Below, piece by piece: positions 15,247-23,070 of a stretch of 35,682 nucleotides of DNA. The stretch is from Blautia sp. AF19-10LB (GTDB lineage Bacteria > Bacillota > Clostridia > Lachnospirales > Lachnospiraceae), in contig NZ_QTWS01000022.1 in assembly GCF_003461245.1 (NCBI RefSeq), positions 1-35,682 on the forward strand. Direction: 5' to 3'. The translations under genes and the position numbers were made by a program. The notes beneath the pieces are model-generated. The model ran no database searches. It saw only the letters and a list, made by a program, of their open reading frames with translations, and was not told the DNA's origin. Each line of letters starts with the position of its first letter. Position 1 is the stretch's first letter.

Positions 15247-15411
15247 TTACTGTTTTTCTTCTACTTCTACATAAACACGAAAATATTTACTTGTTCCTTT
15301 ATTTGCATAAGCATCAGATACTTCCAGGACATCCAATTCTTTATGCTTTTCCAAAATACGACGAAACCATTGAATATCCTTTAAAGTACCCTGTAATCTA
15401 ATTTTCAGCAT
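15247..15411 (-). CDS. DUF3970 family small protein
   Basis: A 54-aa protein MLKIRLQGTLKDIQWFRRIL ... VEEKQ with an alternating beta/helix pattern (KIRLQGT strand, FRRILEKH helix, LDVLEVSDAY strand, YFRVYVEVE strand). It matches the DUF3970 proteins near parA in ICEs. I choose the ATG at 15411; a longer frame to 15486 overlaps the DUF6075 gene with no ribosome site. It overlaps the DUF6075 stop by 14 bases. Function unknown. Confidence 0.75.
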   Translation of the reverse strand: MLKIRLQGTLKDIQWFRRILEKHKELDVLEVSDAYANKGTSKYFRVYVEVEEKQ

Positions 15412-15865
15412 ACATATCCTCCCAGTCTTTGTAAAAACAATACTCTGGATAACGGATTTTAATGGCTTCCCAAAAATACCGGGCATATCCGCAGCAAAAC
15501 AGATCTTCTACGGTATAATACTGACACTCTTTTAACTGATCTTCCTCTGCCTCATAATCTCCGACACTTGGTGTTCCATTACAGTAAAGGTTAAATGCCA
15601 TACGGACAATCCGTAAACTTCCACTAGTCTGCCATCCTTCCAGCAGGCATTCCGTTTTTACACATCCAGTTTTAAAATTATAGATTTTATTCACATTATT
15701 TCTTGTGTCTCTGTCGATACCCAGGCAATAAACCAAAGCCCGATGGTAGACATCCTGATATCTGCATTTTTTCAGATATTCCTCATAAAATTTTTCGTGT
15801 TCCCTGCTCTTGAAAGTAATTGTGCGAGAATTGCTATTCTCTGCTCTTAACGCTGTGTTTGTCAT
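15398..15865 (-). CDS. DUF6075 family protein
   Basis: A 155-aa protein and the first gene of the ICE maintenance operon. Its core (YHRALVYCLGIDRDTRNNVN, IYNFKTGCVKTECL, SLRIVRMAFNLYCNG) matches the DUF6075 proteins placed upstream of parA in ICEs of Firmicutes. AGGAGG lies 9 bases before the ATG at 15865, which I prefer over the ATG two codons earlier (only 3 bases away). The protein is acidic at the C-terminus, with several Cys and Tyr. Function unknown. It follows the minus-strand terminator at 15933-15969, so its promoter should lie in 15872-15933. Confidence 0.78.
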   Translation of the reverse strand: MTNTALRAENSNSRTITFKSREHEKFYEEYLKKCRYQDVYHRALVYCLGIDRDTRNNVNKIYNFKTGCVKTECLLEGWQTSGSLRIVRMAFNLYCNGTPSVGDYEAEEDQLKECQYYTVEDLFCCGYARYFWEAIKIRYPEYCFYKDWEDMYAEN

Positions 15866-15932
15866 TTTCATTTTCCTCCTGAATTTTTAATATTTTGGTA
15901 TAAAAAGACACTCCATTTCTGGAATGCCCCAT

Positions 15933-15969
15933 AAAAAATAGGGACACCCGCTTTTAACAAGTATCCCTA
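15933..15969 (-). terminator. Intrinsic terminator insulating the ICE from rlmD transcription
   Basis: On the minus strand TAGGGATAC pairs with GTGTCCCTA (one G-U) around a 13-base loop and is followed by six U. It lies just inside the ICE end, about 180 bases after the rlmD stop, so it should end the HtrA-like/yhaM/rlmD transcript before it enters the ICE genes. Confidence 0.8.
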
Positions 15970-16171
15970 TAATCTATCAAATATCTGATAGTCCACTATT
16001 CACTTTCATATTCAGGATTTTTTGTGTTCCCCGTACCGAGGTCTAAGGCAACCACAACGGTGACTCTCTGCACAAGCAACTTTTCCTTGTGATTTTCACC
16101 GATTTTGTTGAAACTGAAAAACTCTACAAAGTGCGTAAATTCAAGGATTTCTAGATATCTTTCCTTTGTAG
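15970..16171 (-). other. ICE terminal region
   Basis: This is 200 bases of element end. A minus-strand frame from 16130 to 15996 stays open and reads VEFFSFNKIGENHKEKLLVQ, then a short tail ending PEYESE, but has no start codon inside the ICE. Arms CTACAAAG (16124-16131) and CTTTGTAG (16164-16171) form an 8-base inverted repeat beside the junction, where an integrase or excisionase could bind. No other gene was found. Confidence 0.5.
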
Positions 16172-17518
16172 TCCCACCACAGTTTCCACATGCACCGTCT
16201 GAGGGAATTGATCTACCCCACATACTTTCTTCAACTCATATCCATTATCGCACAAAAATCTCAGATCCCGCGCGAGTGTCGCGCTGTCGCAGCTTACGTA
16301 GACGACACGTTTTGGCTGCATCTTGAGGATGGTCTTGAGCAGCATTTCATCGCAGCCTTTGCGTGGCGGGTCGACTACGATCACGTCTGCGTAGACACCG
16401 TTTTTCTCGTATTCTCTCGGCAGGACTTCTTCTGCTTTTCCGACGAAGAATTCCACGTTTTCAATATTGTTGATCTGTGCATTTCGTTTTGCATCATCGA
16501 TCGCTGCCGGGACGATTTCTACGCCTCGGACGAATTTGGCTTGCTGAGCGAGGAAAAGGGAGATCGTTCCGATTCCGCAGTACAGATCCCAGACGGTCTC
16601 TTCTCCATGAAGGTCTGCATATTCCAGTGCCTTAGAATACAGTTTCCAGGTCTGTTTCGGGTTTACCTGGAAGAAAGAAAGCGGTGAGATCTCGTAAGAA
16701 ATATCCCCGATCTTATCTGTGATATATTCCTGTCCCCAGATTGTTTTGACCTTGTCTCCAAGGATCACGTTGCTTCGTTTCTTGTTGATGTTCAAGGAAA
16801 TGCTGGCCATTCCCGGGATCTCACGCAATTTCTCGATCAGTTCTTTCTGATGCGGAAGATCCTGTCCATTGATGATCAGACAGACCATTAGCTCCCCTGT
16901 AAAAAATCCATAACGCACAAAAATATGACGCACCAGTCCCTTGCCTGTCATCTCATCGTAAGGAGCGATGCCATACTTCTCCATATGCGCGATCACAATA
17001 TCCAGGATTTCCTTGTTCTGCGGGATTCCCAGCGCACAGTCACGGTTCTCGATGATCGCATGGGTGCGTCCTGCATAAAATCCGGTGATGATCCTGCCTT
17101 CTTTGTTCCGTCCAACCGGGAACTGTGCCTTGTTTCGATAATGATAAGGCTCGTCCATACCGATCATTGGCTCCATCGGAAGGTCGCGGAATCCACCGAT
17201 CCGCTCCAGATGACCGCGGAGTTTCTTTTCTTTAAAAACTTTCTGTTCTTCATAAGATACCGCCTGAAGCTGGCATCCGCCACACTGACGGGCTGACGGA
17301 CACACCGGCTCTACGCGGTATGGAGATGGTTTCAGGATCTCCATCAGACGTCCGTATCCGTAGTTCTTTTTTGCCTTCATGATCTTGGCTGTAACAATAT
17401 CTCCAATCACTGCGTCCTTTACAAAAACAGTGAAGCCATCAGCTTTGCCAATGCCTTCACCGTCTGTTCCGCAGTCCACGATTTCTAACGTAACAATGTC
17501 ATTTTTACGATATTCCAT
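16151..17518 (-). CDS. rlmD: 23S rRNA (uracil-C5)-methyltransferase RlmD/RumA family
   Basis: A 455-aa SAM-dependent methyltransferase that makes m5U in 23S rRNA (U1939, perhaps also U747 as in RlmCD). It has an N-terminal TRAM domain (1-60). The iron-sulfur cysteines are visible as C-x5-C-x2-C (CPSARQCGGCQ) and RDCALG. The SAM-binding region is VWDLYCGIGTISLFLA, followed by VIVVDPPRKGC, and the catalytic cysteine is in VYVSCDSATLARDL. The last seven residues (GLQRKDI) come from the integrated ICE and replace the native tail, leaving all catalytic motifs intact, so the enzyme should still work. It lies 4 bases after yhaM and is probably the last gene of that operon. Confidence 0.95.
   Translation of the reverse strand: MEYRKNDIVTLEIVDCGTDGEGIGKADGFTVFVKDAVIGDIVTAKIMKAKKNYGYGRLMEILKPSPYRVEPVCPSARQCGGCQLQAVSYEEQKVFKEKKLRGHLERIGGFRDLPMEPMIGMDEPYHYRNKAQFPVGRNKEGRIITGFYAGRTHAIIENRDCALGIPQNKEILDIVIAHMEKYGIAPYDEMTGKGLVRHIFVRYGFFTGELMVCLIINGQDLPHQKELIEKLREIPGMASISLNINKKRSNVILGDKVKTIWGQEYITDKIGDISYEISPLSFFQVNPKQTWKLYSKALEYADLHGEETVWDLYCGIGTISLFLAQQAKFVRGVEIVPAAIDDAKRNAQINNIENVEFFVGKAEEVLPREYEKNGVYADVIVVDPPRKGCDEMLLKTILKMQPKRVVYVSCDSATLARDLRFLCDNGYELKKVCGVDQFPQTVHVETVVGLQRKDI
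16172..16192. other. Candidate ICE attachment site in the 3' end of rlmD
   Basis: The conserved RlmD codons HVETVV occupy 16175-16192 on the minus strand; from there the protein departs from the family (usual continuation resembles LLxR or LLS). The 3' end of rumA/rlmD is a known ICE integration site in Firmicutes. The core should therefore lie within these bases and be repeated at the other end of the element. Confidence 0.65.
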
Positions 17519-17522
17519 GGAA

Positions 17523-18470
17523 TCATACGTCTCCTGTTCTTCTCAGATTTGATTCAAAAAGCCTGTTGTATCCAAGCCATTCTTTCTTGCCTTTGTCCGC
17601 TGCAAAGATCTCTGTCAGAGTCTCCATGCGGGCATCTGTGTTGTCTGCGAGATTCAGTGCTACTGCCTCTGCAAGTGCCGGTTTCTTCGGAGAACCGTAT
17701 TCCAGTTCGCCGTGATGTGCCAGGATGCAGTGTACCAGCTGATTTTCCAGTGTTTCCGGGAAATCCGGGATCTCTTTTGCCAGATCATGCACCATCTGGG
17801 CACCGATGATGATATGTCCCAGAAGCTGTCCTTCATCTGTATAATCATTCATCGGGAAGGAAGAAAGTTCCTTTGTCTTGCCGACATCATGAAGCAGCGA
17901 TGCTGTGATCAGAAGGTCTCTCTTGAGAAGCGGATAAGCATTTGCCATATAGTCACAGAGCTTTGTAACGCTTAAGGTGTGCTCCATCAGTCCTCCGATA
18001 AAACCATGATGCACGGTCTTTGCCGCGGAATGCTCCTGGAAAGATTTCAGGAATTCCTTGTCTTCTACAAAAAGTTTATTCAGAAGTGCGGACAGGTATT
18101 CGTTCTTCACGCTCTTGATCATGCCAATGATCTGTCCGTACATATCGTCTGTGCTGTTCTCGCTGACTGGAAGATAATCTGCCGGGTTGTATTCTCCTTC
18201 ATGTGCCTTGCGGACTCTCTTGATATTTAACTGCATGGCACCTGCAAAAGTTGTCACATCTCCGACAACTTCAATATAATCCAGTGCGTCAAAATCATCG
18301 ATCCCAAGTGAATTCGGGTCCCAGATTTTGCCGTCCAGCATGCCTGTCTTGTCCTGAAGAATCACGTTTTCGTATGGTTTGCCGTTCTTTGTTGTTGCTG
18401 CCTGTTTCTGTTTACAGAGATAGATCCCGTTGAGTCTGTCTCCTTCGTGTAATTCGTTTATAAAACGCAT
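17523..18470 (-). CDS. yhaM: 3'-5' exoribonuclease, YhaM family
   Basis: A 315-aa protein with an N-terminal OB-fold (about 12-95: YENVILQDKTGMLDGKIWD, VVGDVTTFAGAMQLNIKRV) and a metal-dependent HD domain (about 160-290: VHHGFIGGLMEHTLSV, ITASLLHDVGK, LGHIIIGAQMVHD, LAHHGELEYGSP). This order is diagnostic of YhaM, a 3'-5' exonuclease that trims RNA ends and acts on DNA in B. subtilis. Length agrees with B. subtilis YhaM (about 314). Gaps are 15 bases to the HtrA-like gene and 4 bases to rlmD, so an RNA-metabolism operon is likely. Confidence 0.93.
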   Translation of the reverse strand: MRFINELHEGDRLNGIYLCKQKQAATTKNGKPYENVILQDKTGMLDGKIWDPNSLGIDDFDALDYIEVVGDVTTFAGAMQLNIKRVRKAHEGEYNPADYLPVSENSTDDMYGQIIGMIKSVKNEYLSALLNKLFVEDKEFLKSFQEHSAAKTVHHGFIGGLMEHTLSVTKLCDYMANAYPLLKRDLLITASLLHDVGKTKELSSFPMNDYTDEGQLLGHIIIGAQMVHDLAKEIPDFPETLENQLVHCILAHHGELEYGSPKKPALAEAVALNLADNTDARMETLTEIFAADKGKKEWLGYNRLFESNLRRTGDV

Positions 18471-18485
18471 GATACTCTTGCCTTT

Positions 18486-19742
18486 CTATTTTTCCTTTAT
18501 TGTAACTTTCAGTTGTACATCTTCGTATTCGCCGAATGGATTCTTGCGGTATACATTGACTGTCGTGCGTGTTCCCTTATTCAGCCCCTGGAGTACAGAC
18601 GCATATTCTTCCATCGACTGTACTTCCTGCCCGTCCAGGGCATGCAGGATGTCTCCGTTCTGGATCCCTGCTGTCATTGCCGGAGAATCCTCATCCACTG
18701 CATCCACATAAACGCCCCGCGGAACATCCAGATTCTCAGACTGGTAGGATGAGATCGTCGCTCCCATGATCCCTATGTAACAGATATCTTCTCCATTTGC
18801 CATGCTCTCAAGAAGCGGCCGAAGCTGTGCTGTCTCCACCGCACGGATCACATTGGTACGGTCTTCTTCCTGATTCCAGATGATTCCTGCAACTTCACCG
18901 GAAGAGTTTAATAAAATCCCTCCGCCTTCCTCACTGCCGACCATATCTGTCGTGAGCATTCCATACTCCTCATCAGCAACCTTAAGTGTACCTGTCACAG
19001 ACGTTATCGTTCCTCCCATAAGAGAATCATAATCACCTGACGGACTGCCGATCGCAATAACGGACTCTGTCTGCTTCATATCATCTGCTGCCACCAGCGG
19101 CGCTGCCGGGATTTTCTCCTGCGTCTCCTCATCCACAGACGTAAAAGGGACCTTTATCACAAAAAATCCTGTCCTGAGATCCTTCTTGCACAGAATCCCA
19201 TCGGTCACGGCTCCATCCGAAAATGTGACCGTAAATTTATCTGCTTCCTGCATCTGGTCTGAAACTGTCAATATATAAAAAGCTTCGGAATTTTTGAGAA
19301 AAACAAATCCCTCCTCATCTCCGTATTCCAGAAAGGAATCATCCAGAAGGTCAGAATCCTCTCCTGCTGCCGATATCCGCACAAGTGCCCTGCGCGGTTC
19401 CTCCGCGATCTGGCTCATTCCATCTGACAGGTCGTTCTGCCAGGCGGTGGAAGCCGATGTTTTCTCCTGCTCTGTTGCTTCCGGTGTCGGCGTTACCTGC
19501 TCTGCCTTTACAGATGGTGTCAGAGTGACAACTGCTTTCTGATCCGGGGCAGTTCCAAATCTCTCCAGTGCCTTCGGAACGATCAGTGCCATCGTACCCG
19601 CTGCACAGGCGCCAAAGATCACACCGCAGACTGCTGCCGTCAGAAATTTCCCCGCCAGTCGTTTCCTGTCCGTCGGCTGCTCTTTGATCGTCTCTTTTAT
19701 AAAAGAATAATTCTCCGAAGATGCTTTCTTATCATTCCGCAT
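18486..19742 (-). CDS. HtrA/DegP-like membrane protein with PDZ domain, catalytic triad absent
   Basis: A 418-aa protein: short cytoplasmic N-terminus, one membrane helix (about 32-57, FLTAAVCGVIFGACAAGTMA), a linker rich in Thr/Pro/Glu, a trypsin-like fold (about 120-310), and a PDZ domain (about 320-410: GVYVDAVDEDSPAMTAGIQN, GDILHALDGQEV). The fold matches S1C/HtrA proteases, but each catalytic position is changed: TNNHVV becomes TVSDQM, DLAVLK becomes GFFVIK, GNSGGAL becomes EEGGGIL. It therefore should not cleave peptides. A sensor or scaffold role is inference. The start is the ATG at 19742 with AGGAGA 10 bases upstream; a TTG 11 codons earlier lacks a site. It heads the yhaM-rlmD cluster. 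Confidence 0.85.
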   Translation of the reverse strand: MRNDKKASSENYSFIKETIKEQPTDRKRLAGKFLTAAVCGVIFGACAAGTMALIVPKALERFGTAPDQKAVVTLTPSVKAEQVTPTPEATEQEKTSASTAWQNDLSDGMSQIAEEPRRALVRISAAGEDSDLLDDSFLEYGDEEGFVFLKNSEAFYILTVSDQMQEADKFTVTFSDGAVTDGILCKKDLRTGFFVIKVPFTSVDEETQEKIPAAPLVAADDMKQTESVIAIGSPSGDYDSLMGGTITSVTGTLKVADEEYGMLTTDMVGSEEGGGILLNSSGEVAGIIWNQEEDRTNVIRAVETAQLRPLLESMANGEDICYIGIMGATISSYQSENLDVPRGVYVDAVDEDSPAMTAGIQNGDILHALDGQEVQSMEEYASVLQGLNKGTRTTVNVYRKNPFGEYEDVQLKVTIKEK

Positions 19743-19775
19743 ATAGCTTTTTCTCCTATAATTCAAACCTGACAA

Positions 19776-19971
19776 TTCGTGTTTATTTTAGCAGGAAGTT
19801 ATGAATTTTTTATGAATAAAATCCGTCTAATTTTTATCATGTTTTTCCGTCATAATGCCTTATTTTTACTGCCCCATTCATAACAAATCGAACATTTGTC
19901 TTTTCATTCCAGTGGAAATCATGTAGAATAGAAAAGAATAAAAGAATTATTATAAATAACGAGGAACTATT
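19776..19971. promoter_or_regulatory. Divergent intergenic region between the HtrA-like gene and mutS2
   Basis: A 196-base AT-rich gap holds the promoters of both units. For mutS2 a TAGAAT at 19924-19929 lies 17 bases after a weak TTTTCA. For the HtrA-like gene an extended -10 (TGCTAAAAT on the minus strand, near 19789-19797) is visible without a clear -35. No ORF or terminator is evident. Confidence 0.4.
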
Positions 19972-22353
19972 ATGAATCAAAAAGCATTAAATGCACTGGA
20001 ATATCCCAAAATCATAGAGAAACTTACCGAAAAAGCATCTTCCGGTATGGGCAAGCATCTCTGCCGAACTCTGGAGCCATCCACTGACCTTGAAGTAATC
20101 CGTACCATGCAGGTACAGACACGCGATGCACTGACACGCCTTTTTCAAAAGGGCGGCATCTCCTTTGGAAATGTCAAGGACATCCGTGGCTCTCTGAAAC
20201 GTCTTGAGATCGGAAGTTCTCTTGGTATCCTGGAAATCCTGGCCGTCTGTAACCTTCTTGAGAATACTTCCCGTGTCAAAGCCTACTCCCGCCGGGACCG
20301 TGCTGATACACCGGAGGATTCTCTTGACCATATGTTTGAGGGACTTTCCCCTCTCACACCGCTCTCTACGGAGATCCGCCGCTGTATCCTTTCCGAAGAT
20401 GAGATCAGTGACGATGCAAGCCCGAACCTGCGCCAGATCAGACGCAGCATGAAAGTGACCAATGACCGGATCCACTCTCAGCTTTCCGGGCTGGTAAACG
20501 GCGGTGCAAGGACTTACCTTCAGGATGCTGTCATCACCATGAGAAACGGCAGATACTGTGTCCCTGTCAAAGCTGAATATAAGGGACAGGTGCCTGGTAT
20601 GATCCACGACCAGTCTTCCACCGGTTCCACACTTTTTATCGAACCAATGTCTGTTGTAAAACTGAACAACGACATGCGTGAACTTGAGCTTCAGGAACAG
20701 AAAGAGATCGAAGTCATCCTTGCCGACCTCAGCGTACAGATCGCAGCAGAACGTGAGGCTATCTCCCTCAATCTTGAGATCATGGTACAGCTTGACTTTA
20801 TTTTTGCAAGAGCTGCACTTGCCATGGAGATGAATGCAAGTGAACCGATCTTTAACGACGAAGGCCGCATCAACCTCAAGAAAGCCCGCCACCCGCTGAT
20901 CAACAAGAAAAAAGTTGTTCCGATCGATATCCGTCTTGGAGATACGTTTGATCTTCTTGTCATCACCGGTCCAAACACCGGTGGTAAGACCGTTTCCCTC
21001 AAGACGGTCGGACTCCTTACTCTGATGGGACAGTCCGGGCTTCATATCCCGACTCTGGACCGCAGTGAACTGGCTCTTTTTCATGAGGTGTACGCAGATA
21101 TCGGAGATGAGCAGAGTATTGAGCAGTCCTTAAGTACCTTCTCCTCCCATATGACAAATATCGTTTCCTTCCTCGAAAAAGCAGATCAGTATTCCCTCGT
21201 TCTGTTTGATGAGCTCTGTTCCGGAACTGACCCGACAGAGGGTGCCGCACTTGCGATCTCCATCCTCTCCTATCTTCATGACAGAGGAATCCGCACCATG
21301 GCTACCACTCATTACAGTGAGCTCAAAGTATTTGCGCTCTCTTCCTCCGGTGTCGAGAATGCAAGCTGCGAATTCGATGTAGAAACCCTGAGCCCGACTT
21401 ATCGTCTTCTGATCGGTATCCCTGGTAAGAGTAATGCATTTGCGATTTCTTCCAAGCTCGGTGTTCCGGCATCCATCATCGAGAAAGCCAGAGAACAGAT
21501 CAACGAGCAGGATGAATCTTTTGAGGATGTGCTGACTTCTCTCGAAGAAAGCCGTATCACGATTGAGAACGAGCGCACTGAGATCGCACAGTACAAACTC
21601 GAGATCGAAGACCTTAAGAAACAGCTTGAATCCAAACAGGAAAAACTGGATGTACAGAAAGACCGCATCATCCGCCAGGCCAACGAAGAAGCTCACAAGG
21701 TTCTCCAGGAAGCCAAGGATTATGCCGATCAGACGATGAAGCTTTTCCATAAATTCCATAATGATTACGTGGATACTGCCGCAGTTGAGCGTGAACGCCA
21801 GCAGCTCCGCAAGCGTCTCAACAAGACCGAACAGAAAATGGCACAGCCTGTCACCAAAAAGAAACCAAAGAAAGAACTCACCGCCAAGGATGTACGTCCT
21901 GGCGATACCGTACGGGTACTCAGCATGAACCTTAAAGGCACAATCAGCACCCGCCCGGATTCCAAGGGTTATCTGTTCGTCCAGATGGGCATCATCCGTT
22001 CCAAAGTCCATATTTCCGACCTGGAACTGATCGACGAACCGGTGATCACCACCTCTTCCTTCTCCCGTACAGGAGCAGGCAAGATTCGTATGTCCAAATC
22101 TGCCAGCGTTTCCACTGAGATCAATCTTCTCGGCAAAACTGTAGATGAGGCTGTCGCAGAACTCGACAAATATCTGGACGATGCTTATCTTGCTCATCTC
22201 AAGACGGTCCGCATCGTCCACGGCAAGGGAACCGGTGCCTTACGAAAAGGTGTCCACAACTATCTCAAACGCCAGAAACATGTTGAATCCTACCGTCTCG
22301 GTGAATTCGGCGAAGGTGATGCCGGCGTAACGATCGTAGAATTCAAGAAATAG
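19972..22353 (+). CDS. mutS2: Endonuclease/ATPase MutS2
   Basis: A 793-aa MutS2, typical for Firmicutes. The clamp/lever region covers about 1-290. The ABC-type ATPase has Walker A GPNTGGKT at 333-340, the signature-like DEQSIEQSLSTFSSHM and Walker B LVLFDELCSGTDPTEGAAL. A coiled coil (about 515-635) rich in Glu, Lys and Gln follows, then a KOW-like segment (VRPGDTVRVLSM) and a C-terminal Smr domain (about 715-793) with HGKGTGALR; the usual LDLRG is INLLGK here. It suppresses recombination and, in B. subtilis, has been linked to collided-ribosome rescue. The response-regulator gene follows after 15 bases. Confidence 0.97.
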   Translation: MNQKALNALEYPKIIEKLTEKASSGMGKHLCRTLEPSTDLEVIRTMQVQTRDALTRLFQKGGISFGNVKDIRGSLKRLEIGSSLGILEILAVCNLLENTSRVKAYSRRDRADTPEDSLDHMFEGLSPLTPLSTEIRRCILSEDEISDDASPNLRQIRRSMKVTNDRIHSQLSGLVNGGARTYLQDAVITMRNGRYCVPVKAEYKGQVPGMIHDQSSTGSTLFIEPMSVVKLNNDMRELELQEQKEIEVILADLSVQIAAEREAISLNLEIMVQLDFIFARAALAMEMNASEPIFNDEGRINLKKARHPLINKKKVVPIDIRLGDTFDLLVITGPNTGGKTVSLKTVGLLTLMGQSGLHIPTLDRSELALFHEVYADIGDEQSIEQSLSTFSSHMTNIVSFLEKADQYSLVLFDELCSGTDPTEGAALAISILSYLHDRGIRTMATTHYSELKVFALSSSGVENASCEFDVETLSPTYRLLIGIPGKSNAFAISSKLGVPASIIEKAREQINEQDESFEDVLTSLEESRITIENERTEIAQYKLEIEDLKKQLESKQEKLDVQKDRIIRQANEEAHKVLQEAKDYADQTMKLFHKFHNDYVDTAAVERERQQLRKRLNKTEQKMAQPVTKKKPKKELTAKDVRPGDTVRVLSMNLKGTISTRPDSKGYLFVQMGIIRSKVHISDLELIDEPVITTSSFSRTGAGKIRMSKSASVSTEINLLGKTVDEAVAELDKYLDDAYLAHLKTVRIVHGKGTGALRKGVHNYLKRQKHVESYRLGEFGEGDAGVTIVEFKK

Positions 22354-22368
22354 GGAAAGGCGAATACT

Positions 22369-23070
22369 ATGGTAACAAAACAGAAAATCTTAATCGTAGA
22401 TGATGACAACAATATTGCAGAACTGATTTCTTTATACCTTACAAAAGAATGTTTTGAAACCAGAATTGTAAATGACGGAGAACAGGCTCTTAAGGAATTC
22501 TCTGTCTTCCAGCCGGATCTGATTCTTCTTGACCTGATGCTGCCAGGTATCGACGGCTATCAGGTCTGCCGGGAAATCCGCCATACTTCTGATGTGCCGA
22601 TCATCATGCTCTCTGCCAAAGGAGAAACCTTCGATAAGGTACTCGGTCTGGAGCTCGGTGCAGATGACTACATCATCAAACCATTTGACACAAAGGAGCT
22701 CGTTGCCCGCGTTCGCGCAGTCCTGCGCCGTTTCAAGGTCAAACAGCCAGCGGCAAACCCGTCAGAAAAATGTGTCAGCTACCCGGATCTCATGATCAAT
22801 CTAACCAACTATTCTGTCACTTATATGGGAAATCATGTCGATATGCCGCCGAAGGAACTGGAACTTCTCTATTTCCTCGCAGCATCCCCGAACCAGGTGT
22901 TTACCAGAGAGCAGCTTCTCGACCATATCTGGGGCTATGAATACATCGGCGATACCCGTACCGTTGACGTTCATATCAAGCGTCTTCGTGAGAAGATCAA
23001 AGACCACCCGCAGTGGAGCCTCGCAACTGTCTGGGGCATAGGATACAAGTTTGAGGTCAAAAACAAATGA
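22369..23070 (+). CDS. OmpR/PhoB-family response regulator
   Basis: A 233-aa response regulator. In the receiver domain (1-122) the acidic pocket is VDDDNN, the phosphorylated Asp is D55 in LILLDLMLPG, the Thr/Ser is in IIMLSAKG, and the Lys is in DYIIKPFD. A winged-helix DNA-binding domain follows (about 135-230: LELLYFLAASPNQVFTREQL, LDHIWGYEYIGDTRTVDVHI). It overlaps the kinase gene as ATGA (23067-23070). Directly downstream of mutS2 with no terminator, so partly co-expressed. The stimulus is unknown; SAK-type ICE regulation is not suggested. Confidence 0.95.
   Translation: MVTKQKILIVDDDNNIAELISLYLTKECFETRIVNDGEQALKEFSVFQPDLILLDLMLPGIDGYQVCREIRHTSDVPIIMLSAKGETFDKVLGLELGADDYIIKPFDTKELVARVRAVLRRFKVKQPAANPSEKCVSYPDLMINLTNYSVTYMGNHVDMPPKELELLYFLAASPNQVFTREQLLDHIWGYEYIGDTRTVDVHIKRLREKIKDHPQWSLATVWGIGYKFEVKNK

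Larger units (their letters stand above)
1..16172 (-). mobile_element. Integrative and conjugative element, partial (Tn1549/CTn-like)
   Basis: All genes from the left edge to about 16172 read on the minus strand and belong to ICE families: TrbL/VirB6, Maff2, VirD4, PcfB, a giant CnaB surface protein, sigma-like proteins, XRE, DUF6050, RepA, ParB, ParA, DUF3970 and DUF6075. The order matches Tn1549-type elements as I know them. The right boundary lies inside the 3' end of rlmD: the conserved RlmD tail (HVETVV) is followed by non-family residues. The left boundary, relaxase, VirB4 and recombinase are outside the window. No antibiotic-resistance or other cargo gene is visible here. The boundary is good to about 20 bases; the other att copy would fix it. 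Confidence 0.88.

Noticed and set aside
16010..16100. Similarity of LDLGTGNTK in the ICE-end frame to the N-terminus of ParM-like actins
   Set aside because: The frame stops about ten codons later and has no start codon; the match is too short to mean anything.
1..16172. Antibiotic-resistance or phage-defence cargo in the ICE
   Set aside because: No such gene is visible in this part. Cargo may lie beyond the left edge.
19987..21084. Long antisense open frame (365 codons) opposite mutS2
   Set aside because: It mirrors the codon pattern of mutS2, has no ribosome site and no recognisable domain. A second long antisense frame at 21130-22221 is the same effect.
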